NCBI GenBank assembly: GCA_023078685.1
Contig: JALGAS010000006.1
Coordinates: forward strand, 496,001 to 560,000
Source of the DNA: Neopestalotiopsis rosae
Lineage: Eukaryota > Ascomycota > Sordariomycetes > Amphisphaeriales > Sporocadaceae
Direction: 5' to 3'
Length of the DNA stretch: 64,000 bases
The notes beneath the pieces are model-generated. The model worked only from the letters and a program-made list of their open reading frames with translations, ran no database searches and was not told the origin of the DNA. This document shows, piece by piece, positions 11,501-23,836 of this stretch (position 1 is the first letter of the stretch; the number at the start of each line of letters is the position of its first letter). The position numbers and the translations under genes are program-made.

Positions 11501-13861
11501 TGGTCAAAGTTTCGGAAGCGCTGGACGAACAAGCCACAGCACAATACGCAGCAGGTAGCAATCGCCTCCTCGCTCGCTCACTTGTTGGTCAGTACGAGGT
11601 AGTCAAGGTAGTTGGCCGTCTTCCTAGAATCGTAACTCAATCTCAAATCGCGGGGTCAATGGTCCATTGCGACTGTTTTGGTGGCCAGGCCGGGCCTGGT
11701 CAGGTCTCGTCTCGTCTCGTCTCGGCAATACGAAGACGGTTCGGTGCTTACCGTGTGTCTGGTGTGTTCTGTACGCAGTCGCAGTCAATCCAATACTTAG
11801 CGCATCCCGCGCAGTAGCAGTACCCCGAGATTGAGTTGGAGCTGAGCGCATGTAACCAACAAGAATCGAGATGTGTCGGGGCCAGGCAAGATCGGAAGCC
11901 CATGATTTTTGCCATCATCGCGAATATCCCCATGTTGTTAGCATATGCAACGATGTCGGTTTATTTTCTTGAGGCAAATGAGTCTGGAGCATGTTATACA
12001 TCAGCTCTTGTACTGAGATGACTGGTAATGTCCATCATGGGTGGTGATCACTCTGTCTAAGTTAGTGCATCTTCTGTAAGACCGTCGTCTGGCTTCCCGT
12101 TTGCCCGGCTGTCCGTCTCTTCGCCATCGTCGCGATTTGGTCTTTTTGCCATCCTTCGTCCAGAAGATCTTGACTCAGTAGAAAGTAAAGGCATCTATGG
12201 ACCCAAACCTTGGTATGCTTGGCGAGGAGTCCCTGAACTTTGGGACAGCGGGCAAGAATTAACTATTTCGTATGCCAATACATATGCTGATATTCTGCAA
12301 TGTGGCTGCGAACAAAGCCACATGTGGAGGCATTAAGAAGGAAAAGGATATGCGCGAGCTAGCACTTGGCCGAAACCAGCCCGCGCCCGCCCGCATCTCT
12401 GGGACGCCCTCGCCAGTGTGATAATCGTTATCATCATAACAGCGCTCTGGAAAGCCATTGAGGAAATACAGAGGATGCGTAGTTGCTGTGAGGTAGACGT
12501 GGGAATCTGCTTGCTCTGCTTGGTATCGAAATCTGCGCTATTTGTTTGTAGCTGCATGCTCACAGTATCTTGTTTCGGGGAGTGTGTAAGATCGATGTCA
12601 GGTCGATATTGAGACCACGGTAAATTTGTGACTTTTCTCACTGATCAAAAGTCTTCTTCAGTCTGCCAAAATGAAACAAAAACATATTAACTGATCACCG
12701 AGATGCTAGAGTGGCTCTTGCCAATTCTTATCTTAACAAGTCTTGATGTCGTGCGTTGTTTTGGCAGGCGCATAGACGTATGCAATGCACTGGCACCAGT
12801 GCAAGCACGAAAGGCTATTCCTACTTGACTGCATATTACTATGTAGACTTTAAATTCATATCCCTCTATTGTGACCGTACGCAAAGACTTTTCATGTAAA
12901 GCGCAATAGAATGATGGCTTCGAAACAAGCCAGTAGCAGCGTGTCTAAAGACGGGTACAAGTCCGCATCTGGTTGTCAAGTGGTGCTACAACAAACGCAG
13001 TGTTGGTATACAGAGTGAAATTCATGATGACCTCTGCATGGGGAACAACGTGAACAATCTAACCTTAGGTTACTGGAAGAAGCCGTGCAAGTTGGAGTCA
13101 AGTCTGGTCTGGTGGCTGTCAATAGTAGTGCACAGAGATACACAGATACATGCTGGCCCAGCCTTCACTTACATAAAAACTGCACTAGAATCGGACGCCA
13201 ACGTGCCAATAGACAGTGAAGAGTCCCTCGTAATACAGTTTTGTTAGGCTTTTAGTTGGTAGCTTGAGTCGCTATGGCCAATCACGTTGTAGTTATTACC
13301 ATCAAATACAGTGTTAGCTGGTTGCAGTCCCACCCGTCGAGTTGTCTACCGTTGCCCGGTTGGTCAGAATGATTCCCTGGTCGTTCGCTAATGTAAAGTC
13401 GGTATGCACAATTGGCTGGCTTGCACCTGCTCCAGTCCAGTTTTGTGCTTAGGTGGCCTCGGAAATCACAGATCTCCTCCCTTCACACCAGTGATCAGAC
13501 AGACAGATGCGCACCAGAGCCCATCTGCCCAATGATGGCTGACCCCCTCCTCCACAGGCTCGACAGGCTCGTTGGCCGGTGCCCCCTCCCATTTGACGGT
13601 CAGAAACTTGAACGGTCCACCCATACCTGGGTAGGTAGTGCAGCCGGGAGAGAGAGTGTCTGTCCAATGGCCAGTCCAGTGCCCAGGATTGAGAAAGATG
13701 GGGAGAAAATTCAATGTCTTCGATTGTTCAAAACTCGCCCGATGTCCTTCCCCCCAGCCCGTAGCGCCCCCGGTTTCTCCTCTCTAATCGAACAACGCTG
13801 CCACCATGTTCGAATCCAAGATCTAGAGTACGGCAAACTTGTCGACAAAGAGTTGTGCTAG

Positions 13862-15949
13862 AGTTGCGATATACTGTTATTCTTGCGCTACTTTTGGGTT
13901 TAAGGTTTTCCCTATTCGATCTGACTACATCCCCTCTCCTCTCACCAAGACAGCTTTCAACAAAAAAAGTGCGTGCTGAGAAAAGAAGAGCGTTGCTGCG
14001 TGTGTGTGTATCTTCATGCTCACCCAAATCTGTCTACTCTTGCATCAATACTTACTTGGCGGCTTGAATCCGACTGTTCTGACATTTATTACGTTTGCCG
14101 GACTCGAGTCTTCTCTGTGAACTCTATATCGTCTGTAGTGACATTGATTTGTTCTCTCGGCGACAAAGATAGTAGCGGGAAGATATTACCAACCATCTTT
14201 CTCATATTCTATTTTGGCCCGGCGATCACCCAGTGTGTTCAAACCAATATTCAAGACACACACGACATCTACCTGGTGGTAGATCATTCAGCACGTTTTT
14301 TTCCCACACGAAAAGAAAAAAAAGGACATTCAAATCCTCACACGGCCAGGACCAGCCTCAAGGAGCCCTTTTCTCTCTTTTTTCCCCCTCTACTCTACGT
14401 TGAAGAAATTGCATTGCGACTTCCTCCAGTTTTATTGTTGCCCGTTTGTTGTTCTGCCTAGATTCGAAAAAATCCCTTTTTATAATTATCAGTCATTTCC
14501 CAAATCCTTTCATTGTTCACTTGCCAACGGTTGTCTTTGCAACGAAGCTATCATTTCAGGCTTCCACGGCGTGTGACAGATTTCTGAGATCAAATCAGTT
14601 CGTCAGTCATCAGTCCGGGCAATCCAGCGATCCTACCAACAGGAATCCAGTCATCAGTCATCATTCACTAAAATCACGGTTCATCTTCTCTGGTGGACAC
14701 CTGCGAGACACTTGGCCTATTCTCAGCTCCGTTGTCGCCCCTTCACACCCAAGCAAAGACCAGTTGGCAACCTGAAATCGGTCAGGATCCGCCCCCCTTG
14801 GCTGTCTTGTGTTGTGGCTCCATCCCGGCACTCTCAGCCCAAAAGCAGACGCTTGCTACTCCACTTCAGCCAACCAAGCCCAGCGGGATTAGTCGGTTAG
14901 GTAGCCTTCGCCACCTACAAGGAGAAGAAAGGAAAAAGAGTCATAGTCATCACCCCCCGAGACTGGGAGCTGACTGACTGACCTGCTAACAAAGGGCCCG
15001 TACCCAGTACCCTGCCACACCACTCTCACACGACTTCGGCCCTTGCCTGCCTACACTGTCTGTGTGGCCTTGTTCGCCTGCCTTGCCCCCCCTAGGTACC
15101 CTTCCTGTTGCGTCGTCTTGTCTTGTACATTGGGTCGTCTACCTACAGGCCACCACGCGACGGACGACTCATACCTACCCAAAGGCCATCTCCGCTCCAG
15201 CGATTCGCCTCGTCGAGTCCGGCCCTTAAGAGAGCCTCTCCCTCCGGGTTCCTCCCCTTCACACCCAGCTTGCATATATGCTCTCACAGGCATCACGGTG
15301 GTTGCAGTGCTCGTACCTTGCATAATCTTCCTACCCTCTGACACCTGCCTGCCTGTTTGAAGCCTTTTGCAACATAAACAACAACATCACACACACCTAG
15401 TGTCTTCGACCGACAACTACTCATTCGACCGAACACAACGAAAACTCGACAACTACCGAACCCGTTCCACTTTGTAATACCATATTCGACGGCTTTACTT
15501 TCAGAAATCTCCACTCCATCTCTATTTCATATACGTCCAATCGATATCAACCTAAACAACTCACAACCCGTGACGCACATGGTCTGGTAGGCGACAGCTC
15601 AGCTCGATGTTGATCTAGCAGCCTCCACTCCAGTCACCCATTTCATGTTTCTTTGATCGAAACATACCGCCACACAATGATTCTTGCGAACTCTACAACT
15701 ACCACTCCAGTCGTCTGCCTTGTCTCGTCCTCCGGTCTAATTCTTCGTGAAAAGTCGGTTCTTTACTAGAGAGCCTACTTCCTTACTCAGTTTTCTTGTT
15801 TTACAATAGCGCGTATGCTGTTGTGAAACTACTTCGACTTTGAATATATTCACGATCTACTAGCTTTACCGGTTGACTTGAACTCGGCGACGACTGGAGG
15901 TTTATATTGAACGAAATATAATCCACCGCAAACACACAAATAAACGAAA
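13862..15949 (+). promoter_or_regulatory. Promoter and long 5' leader of the Pcl-type cyclin
   Basis: Two kilobases rich in C, T and CA repeats, with no conserved protein frame, precede the cyclin start. The stretch 15284-15578 appears free of ATG on the plus strand. Five short ATG-started reading frames then lie between 15579 and 15826, and no further ATG occurs before the main start at 15950. This layout suggests a long transcribed leader under translational control. The transcription start cannot be placed from sequence alone. Confidence 0.5.
15579..15826 (+). promoter_or_regulatory. Cluster of minimal upstream ORFs
   Basis: Four three-codon uORFs are visible: 15579-15590 (MVW-stop), 15607-15618 (MLI-stop), 15645-15656 (MFL-stop) and 15815-15826 (MLL-stop). 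A 30-codon uORF lies between them at 15677-15769. None overlaps the main ORF, so reinitiation at the cyclin ATG is possible. Upstream ORFs are known to limit translation of some fungal genes, for example yeast CLN3 and GCN4. That this cluster is transcribed and acts is inference. Confidence 0.55.
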
Positions 15950-17956
15950 ATGAGGCTGCGCAACGATAATGACTCGCTGCCAGTCAACCATACCTATGGA
16001 CCCTACAACTCTTCCTTGGCCTCGACTGCATCTTCTTCAGCGAGTTCCATCTTCTCCGACGCTTCCTCTCAACAGTCCGACGATACTTCCATCTCCGCAT
16101 ACCCGTCTGACTCGGTGGACTCCTGCCGAAGTCGCTTCAGCTCTGTAGAATGGACAGAATCCTATTCTCAGAGATCGGCTCAGCAGGTGCCGCAAACTAT
16201 GCGCCAGAACCCCCGGCGCACTTCTGCCAGCTCGATTTCCAGATCCGGATGTCCTCCCGCCTTAGTTCGCCAAGGCGATCGCAAGGTCAACTTTGTCGAT
16301 AACCTCGTTGGTAAGCACAAACGATGACTCTCTGACTGCCCTGCGGCAACCGCTCAACCTCATAATACAGATTCATCGACTCAAATCGTGGAAGCGATCT
16401 GGCCTCTATCCTCTATCCCCAGCCGCGCTGAATTGGGTCAGCGAGCTGTGCTGCCGCTGCGCACTTTTATCCAAGAAACGCTGCGCCGCTCCCGCACCAG
16501 CTACTCTACCCTGCAGGTGGCATTATATTATCTGGTCTTGATTAAGCCTCATGTTCCCAAGCATGACTTCACCATGGAGCAGCCCAGTGACGTTCTTGCC
16601 AAACGCGCGCTGCAATGTGGACGTCGCATGTTCTTGGCCGCCCTGATTCTGGCTTCAAAGTATTTGCAGGATCGCAACTATTCTGCGCGTGCCTGGAGCA
16701 AAATTTCAGGTCTCGCAACCCAAGAAATTAACCAAAATGAAATGGCTTTCCTGTTGGCTGTCGAATGGAAGCTTCATATCACCGACGATGTCTTCCAGCG
16801 CTGGACCGACATTGTTCTCAAGTACACTCCATCGCAGCCTCCGTCGCCTGGAGGTATAAGCTCTCCAATTCACGAGGCTGAAGTGCAGGACTGGAAGAAC
16901 CTCATTCTCCAGCTCACCCCCGAGCTGGACAATGTTCGCGGAATTGTCTCGGCCAAGAGCAAGCCTGTTCCTGAAGACTTTCGCGTCTTGTCAGCTCGCT
17001 CTTTCCTCTCGACCCCCCGCGAACGGAGCCGCCTCTGCGGAAGTGAATCAAACGATTCCACTCCCACTCCCAGAACTTATGATGTGCCTCACACCATGGA
17101 ACCAGCACCCAAGATCCCCAGCACTCCAGGTCTGCTGGCCCCAGCTCTTGGCCTTCTGCCTACCCCACGCCTTACCCCTCAGTCTGCCGGACTTGGTACT
17201 CCTGCTGCGGTTACCTCTTCTTGCATGATGAGTGCCAAAGGCTCAATGGGTTTCGCCATGGCGCATGCGAATGCTGCACAAACCTCAGAAAGATGGCCAG
17301 GCACACTTTCCACGTCGCCTTTGAGCTACTATCATCAGCCTGCCCGCCGTTCTTCGCTTGCTAATTCAGTCTCTACCGCTTCCTCGCCAGAGTCAATGGT
17401 TTCGGATACTTCCCGTACCTCACGTTCTTCCTCGATCTCATCTGCTTCGTCGCTGGTCAGCGCGCCGTCAGCCAAATTGGATGTACAGGCGCGATGCCGC
17501 TCAGCGAAGCTGTGCAGTGAGAGGTATAGCATGAGACCTACCATTGCCTCTGTCCGTGAAGACTATGAAGAGAACTGCATTACATCTTCGCCAGAGTCCT
17601 ACACCGGCCCGGTGGGCAAGGACCTCATGGAGATGTCGCTCGACACTCCTTTGGCCAATGCTACTTGCGAAAACGACGAGACTGCTGCCGATGCTGCTCG
17701 TGCGCTACAGGAATTGCAAAATTCATCTTTCTCTGCCCAAGCATTTAACAACCAGGCTGGCTCCAAGCGTAGCCGGCCAACGTCGATGGAGTGCCCGCTT
17801 CAAGAGAATGTGCGCGGTCTGCTGTGCCGCCAGTACAGCTCGAAGCGCATGTGCTACTCCTCGGACGCGTCTATTCTTCCCATGACCATGTCCACGGCTC
17901 ACCCAGCCATGGGTGGCCTCGGTGCCCCCGGCATGTGGAATGGCATTCTATCATAA
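15950..17956 (+). CDS. Pcl/Pas1-type cyclin (Pho85/Pef1 partner)
   Basis: This is a cyclin of the type that activates Pho85-like kinases in G1/S control, polarity or nutrient signalling. Two exons, 15950-16310 and 16371-17956, give 648 aa; the 60-nt intron has donor GTAAGC and acceptor ACAG. Residues 1-120 are Ser-rich and probably disordered. The cyclin box spans roughly 140-275. It contains the helix with ALQCGRRMFLAALILASKYL, then the RAWSKISGL and EINQNEMAFLLAVEWKL stretches that mark the Pcl family. The remaining 370 residues are Ser/Thr/Pro-rich with several TP and SP dipeptides, candidate kinase sites. The start is the first in-frame ATG, in an AAA-ATG context. Which Pcl subgroup it belongs to is not certain; S. 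pombe Pas1-like is my best guess. Confidence 0.9.
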
Positions 17957-20900
17957 ACAAGGCGTGGGCCAGCTCCCCACCGCGCGACTATAAGATATAT
18001 TTTGTGACAATAATAGGACGTTTCTTTTGTTTTACAGCCACACAGGAGTTTCAGGGCAGCTTATACCAACTTGGCAAGATCTAGTCGAATAGACAGCCAA
18101 GGCCGGATGAAAAGCGTGTTATCTCTCGCATTTTCAGGATGGATGCATTGGGTCTGCGGTGGTTTGGCGATTTTGTTGTACGATGAGCGAGCAAGCAACG
18201 AGGACCAACCGGTCCGAAAAACCGTGGATTTCCAGGTGTTCAGGAAGGGGAAGAGGAGAGCAATCATGACAACATTTTGATTTTGCTAGGGGATGAATCG
18301 AAAGGTAATAGGAGGATTTGCGGTCAGTTCTGTCGTGTGGAAAACTCTAGAACGATGCGAGGCGATTGCTTTTGTCATTTTTCTCGGCACATCGTGGGAT
18401 ACCCAAGGTACTGCAACGCATCAAGACGGAGTATATTTTTGTTGTTTTTCCCAGGCGTCATTGGACGGCCTCGGAACAAAAAATCAAATCTTCACCAGCT
18501 GCGTCGCCGGAGGCCGTGGAAACACCTCAACCGACGACGTGCTTGGCAACGAGCACAAAAGCGCATGATTACACCTATCTGACCTGAAAAGGCGTTGCGC
18601 AAATTAGATCGAGGAGAGCTTGCTTGAACCCAAAGCTTGAGACAAACATACACAACCTCGCAGATAGTACATAATCTGAAAGAAAAGGGCTTCAAAGCTG
18701 GGAACCTCACACTTTACAGCTATCCCAAAACCAAAACCCACGACTTTTCGAGGTATCTAAATGCTAAGTGCGTGTCTTGAAGATCACTATCATGAACACA
18801 ATGGGGTCATATTCTCTCCCTTTTGAGGATGACTCTCTTGGATATAGCGTGCTAATCGATTTGATCACTCTTTTGGCAGTCTTCAAACACAGACGAAACG
18901 AAATATCCATCTTCATTGGTTGACCTGAGTACATGCAAATACTGCTTCGATTCGTGGATCTCGCAAACGACCCGAAACAGACGAAGAAAGCAACGTGCCA
19001 AGAAACTGACGATGGGGGCATTAGCCAACGGTGCGGAATTTCTTATTGATACCTCAGGTATAAACACATGGAATGCGTCTGTCTGACGGCGTGCTACAGC
19101 CCACGGCAGGTATCAGTTTCCTAGTTGGCCTGGCGCCGACATCCATGCTCTTGGCCAGGTGACTCATCGCGGGTGGATTCTTGTTGTGCTCAAGGAAGGC
19201 TTACAACCAACAGGAAGGATGGGAATGGCTTATGGCTGGCGGCGGCCCCTTACCAGCCCCCACCCACACCTAATCATACTATGTACACAAACCAAGAACC
19301 GGTGCGATTTCGACTTCGATACAAGACAGCTGCGACAGGCTGGCTTATGATTGCCACTTTAGGCAACGCAAGCGCTAAGCAACACAAAGCCAAAGCACAT
19401 GAGCAAAGAAAGTGACCGACGACCACTACTAATAACTAGGTTGCCAGGTGCACAGGTGAAAAATTTCACTGCAATTTCGAGCTTGATGCTCACGATGATA
19501 CATTTTTCTCAGGTAATGTCATGAAATTTTCCCACTTGATCCATCCTTTTCATCATAAATTAGTATAAGCCATCATCGGGTTTGTGTCGTCTCCACGCCA
19601 TACACTACACACGAGTCTTGTTACTTGGGTAAGTTGCAAAGGCGCGGACAAAGTGTGGGGCTCTCCTAGGCAGAAGACTCAGTGACGACAAAGGTCACGA
19701 TGGATGAATTGATTATCCCGAGCGACTCGTTTTATTACTCCTATGTGATACCCGGGACGCCGGAAGATGTCATTAGTGACCTAGGCTTTTCTGGCTTATC
19801 CACGACCCTGTGAATGAGGCGGGTTCCCACTTTCTTGTGGCCTGCTTGTTGTTGTCGTCCTATTCTTCTTTTCAAGGAACAACAACAGGATTGGGTAGCA
19901 TCGATCTTGAGAGACATGACTAGACAACTGGCAATCTGAGAAAAGGAGTTGTTTCATGACGTCCACGGAACAAGCAAAGATTTGTAAAACGTTGTGTGGC
20001 TGGTAAGTGTTTGCTCTATCGTCCCTGACGAAGCAAAATCCACTTTTGGGCTTCAATAAGACTCCAACTTGGGAATCACAACGACAGAGCACGGACAGGT
20101 TTGATGCGGCATGACCGAAAAACCAAACTATAGATCATACGTTGGCATTGCTTTGGTGTCTTTGACCTTTCAGAAGCCCAAATGTACCTAACAAATACAA
20201 TATGCATTTGCAAAGTTGAGGTAAACTTCCAGTCCAATCGAGTTGTTGCAGTTCTGTTATATTCATCGAATCATATGAGCATCACCGCACGCCTCGACTT
20301 TAGGATAAGTGCAAGCTTTCCAAAGATAATATGTTTACACAAGGTTATACATTGATATCACGCATGGTTCTGTGGTACTTCTTGGTCCTGAACCCTTTTT
20401 TTCACTGAGACTCACTCTATTCGGGGTCAGTGACAATGAAGACCTTGATTCCTTCCCTTCCTCCGAGCAGGCAGAAATACATCATGATCATGAGTTGTAT
20501 TCCATCATCTTTCCGGCCATCAGACTCACCCTGCGAGAAGTCATCATATTGACTCATGATGATGATTCAAAGGGAAAAAAAACAAGAAGTTCGCTTCATC
20601 AGCCGTTGCTTACAGGACAGGGTTACGTAGAACAACAACAAGTCACTAGAACATACTTCTAGAAAACAAATCAGATGACTTGCATGTTTCGATACGCTTA
20701 ATAATGAGCCATCTCATCTCTCGTGTGGACTTGATGCTGCCCGTGTGGCGTGATATTTTCACTTTGCATATGAGTCCTCTCCCCCTCCCTCTCGGCGAGA
20801 CGGATTAGGTATGGTGGTGGGTGTGTGGGTGTATGTGCGGAGGCTTCAGTTTTTTATATGTAATCGTGGTTTGTTGGATGTGTGTGTATGGCTACATGAT

Positions 20901-22069
20901 AAGCCGAGAAGCGAGATGGCCAAGATATGATTTGTTTTATTTTCCTTCTTTTTTTCCCCCGGATATAGAATCTGATGGGAAATCGTCTGCTTGTGTGTGT
21001 GTGTGTGTGTGTGTATGTGTGGCTCGGCTTGGAGAAACGGGTGAAATCCTCTCGAGACTTTGAGACCTTTTCCTTTTCCCGATTCGGCTCGCCGGTCTTA
21101 CGTCTTGAAAGAAAGCTTGCGGACGGCATGGTACTAGGGTGTACATGTACGGAACCGTGCTGGGGTATCTCGATGAAGGTCTCTCTTAGCGAGTCGCCGA
21201 TGATTTGGGTTGGTATCTTGGTGATATGTTGCTCTGGTGTGCTTTTCGTGATCCATGACCCCTACGAGAAGACTGGTGGCCACTCAATGAGATGGTGAGT
21301 ACTGCTGCAAAGATATTCGTTGCGAACTTTGTCCCCAGCTGGAGTGGTTTGTCTGTCTGTCTTGCATATGACTTGCTCTGGCTTGGGTTGTCAAGAGGTC
21401 AGACTTTCACCATGAGAGTACAGATCTTCGAGAATAGTTTCCCTCAATGATCATGCTGATCGACCTGTGAGTTGCGTCTTGACTACACAGAAAGGTAGTT
21501 TTCCATCATGCACAATGGACTTTTTGTCGTCCAGGTTCCTTGAGCAATGGAAATCCCTTGGGTCATACTGCACTCTGGTATGCTTACATTGAGGTTCTTG
21601 ATGGGCGGTCCGACAAGTATGTCAACGCAGGCAATACACTTGCTGTCAGAAGCTCGGGCTACCTTGGGAGGTTTCTGTCAGATTGTGTCCAGCTGTTGAT
21701 GTTCATGGCCACCCATCTCTGCGACTAGACAGCTTCCATGGAGTTGTAATGACGAACATCTTATCTATACAATACTTTATTTTCTCCTTGTAGAGCGAGG
21801 TGGAGTCTATGTCGATGAGTGGGTATATATCTTTTTATGATCACAATTATCTTCATACAGAGGCGAGAGGGAGATGTTGCAACCGCCAAACTCTAATCCC
21901 AGTTCCGAATGTTACACTTCGTCGTGCTGAAAACAAACGACGATCCAGCGCATGAAAAAAAAAAAAAACCACCCAGAAAAAGGAAGACAACGCCTTTGGA
22001 AATGCTGTGGCAAGAAATCATGAAGGCCTCGTTTCGTCTCTTTTCATAACAGCACTTCTCTCCCAAACA
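17957..22069. other. Intergenic region between the cyclin and MRS2
   Basis: About 4.1 kb with no recognisable gene. It holds the 3' ends of two convergent genes. A long TG microsatellite lies at 20990-21020 and an uninterrupted run of 14 A at 21955-21968, close to the end of MRS2. Short open frames here have no family resemblance. Confidence 0.6.
20990..21020. repeat. TG dinucleotide microsatellite
   Basis: About fifteen TG units with one TA interruption, flanked by further TG-rich sequence near 20815-20890. It is a purine-pyrimidine alternation with Z-DNA potential and lies between convergent genes. Confidence 0.85.
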
Positions 22070-23836
22070 TTACGTCTCCCACCATCTCTTCTTGCTGACC
22101 GTGTTCAGCTTCATCTGGTTGATGCGGCGGAGCTTCTCTCGGCTGCGGGGGTCGAGAAGTCCGGCGTGGCCCTCGTCCTGGAACCACGAGTATCCCTTTT
22201 CTAGATTGACCTTCTCATCACTCTGCATCTTGACGCGTTGGACCCGGTGCAGTTTCTTCAGGCCGTAGATGCAGACCCAGATGGACAGGATAACGGAAAC
22301 TCCAGTAACGGCGCCAAAGCCCCAGTTTGTCTCTTCGATAAAGTTCTCGAGGTTAGCACCGTAGAGACCAGCAATGAAGGTGCCCATGGCAAGACCTAGA
22401 GTACCGATACTGAATTTCAGATCCAAGAGCATGAGCGCGTTTCGGTTAGCGTCCAGAATTGCCCGAAGACTGCAAATAGTGTCAGTAAAAAGCGGCTTTG
22501 TGTGAATGTAGACACAGTCTGTACTTACATTTCCTCAGTGTTTCGAATACTGGAGACCAGGTTTCCAGCCTCCTCGACAACTTCGTCGCAGAACTTGTGG
22601 TACGACTCGAGCAACATCTCTACCTCGGTATGATCATCCAGAGCCCGATTAATGTCATGGGTCTTCTCAGTTAGATACATGGAGGCCAGATCATCATCAG
22701 CCTCGAGGAGATCCTCGAGGGCACTACGCACAAGTCGAGCCTTTTGCTCAAAGGTACTGACTCTCTTGGAAAGAACCAGGAGGATACGTAGCTTGTGACG
22801 GTCGATGTCATCTTCGAGCTCGCTGAGAATGCGGAGCACGGGGTTGCGGACAGTCTCAAAGTCAGCCTCGAGCTCCTGCGTCACAGACTGAAGGACCACT
22901 TCCAGAGCGCGGAACTCGTAAGGAACAGTCGGGCCAGTTCCAACTGTCTGCTGCTTGAGTCGGTGCTGCAGCTCATACATGAACGAGGACTGAGCATGAG
23001 AGCTTCGAGAACCGTACACGTCAAAGAGTAGAACTCTGTTGTGATTGATGAGAACCCTCAGATGCAAAAGATTGAGCAGAATAGCGCGCTCGCGAACAAG
23101 AATGTGAGGAAGATTGGACGAATCAATCTTTCGCAGATCACGAGGTTGCAGTCCAAACTATTCGACCCGTGTTAGCCAGCATATCCAATTCGAATATGGG
23201 AATAGAGGTTTGCCTTACTCTGGCGATGAGCTCAGTCTTCTTGAACTCGCCGTCCACCAAGATCGCATTTCCATTCTCGTCCACCTCGGTACAGCGCAGT
23301 CGGGGCTCGAGGGCAGCCTGCTGCGCGCGCTGTCTCCGCGTATTGAACATGGAGTTGTTATCGCCATCTTCGTGGTGTTCGGGCAGGTCGTCGGGCTTGA
23401 GCGCATTCGGCAGCTTCCTCGTCTTCGGGCCCCACAGCCTCTCCTTCAGCGTCGGCGCACAAGTGTCACTAGAAGAGTTGTATCGCACGCCTCCTACTCC
23501 TCCTCCTCCTCCGGACGAGAGCGCAGTAGCGGGGCGCAGCTTGGTTCGGAACAATCTCGAGTCCTTGGCAGCGGTGCGCGTCGTCGAGAAGAGCTGCTGG
23601 ATGTCGAGCAGCGAGGACTGCAGCTGCTGCGTGTCGTCGTGGAGAGAGCCAATGTTGCTGACCCTTGTGGTCGTGTTGAGCTGTCTCCTGGCCGGACAGA
23701 GAGCGGCTCCTCTGCGCGAGGCTGCCTGGTGGAGGCAGTGCGACTGGTTCGGGCTGAAGAAGCTCAGGTTCTCGGACTGGGAGCGCAGGAACCGGAGCAG
23801 TCCTATCGACGGCACCGGTGGACGTGCCGACACCAT
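22070..23836 (-). CDS. MRS2: Mitochondrial inner-membrane Mg2+ channel MRS2 (CorA superfamily)
   Basis: MRS2 forms the pentameric Mg2+ channel of the mitochondrial inner membrane. Three exons, read leftward, are 23836-23219, 23157-22529 and 22469-22070. They give 548 aa; the introns are 61 and 59 nt. The N-terminus is rich in Arg and Ser and lacks acids, as a mitochondrial presequence should be. A long matrix helical domain (about 180-415) is followed by two membrane helices, around 433-452 and 467-486, and a basic tail. The loop between the helices carries YGANLENFIEE, with the family signature Gly-Met-Asn replaced by Gly-Ala-Asn at 453-455. The codon is GCT, two changes from ATG, so a single base error would not explain it. 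Yeast has two paralogs (MRS2, LPE10/MFM1), and this could in principle be either. The neighbouring F-box-like gene is divergent, sharing an 877-bp spacer. Confidence 0.96.

Larger units (their letters stand above)
3456..13861. other. Gene desert between SUB2 and the cyclin leader
   Basis: About 10.4 kb contain no reading frame that I recognise. The longest open frame (10466-11083, minus) starts at a GTG; from its first ATG (10966) it is 166 codons. No exon chain with conserved motifs could be assembled on either strand. The region is mixed in composition and contains homopolymers, a G-run (7040-7062), a CCG tract (about 7331-7350), a TG tract (8486-8509) and a second G-rich stretch (8588-8603). 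I saw no transposase or reverse-transcriptase motifs and no long direct or inverted repeats by eye. It may hold regulatory sequence, non-coding transcripts or decayed elements. Confidence 0.6.

Noticed and set aside
13973..14461. 162-codon open frame ahead of the cyclin
   Set aside because: No family resemblance; it lies in pyrimidine-rich sequence that is better read as promoter or leader.
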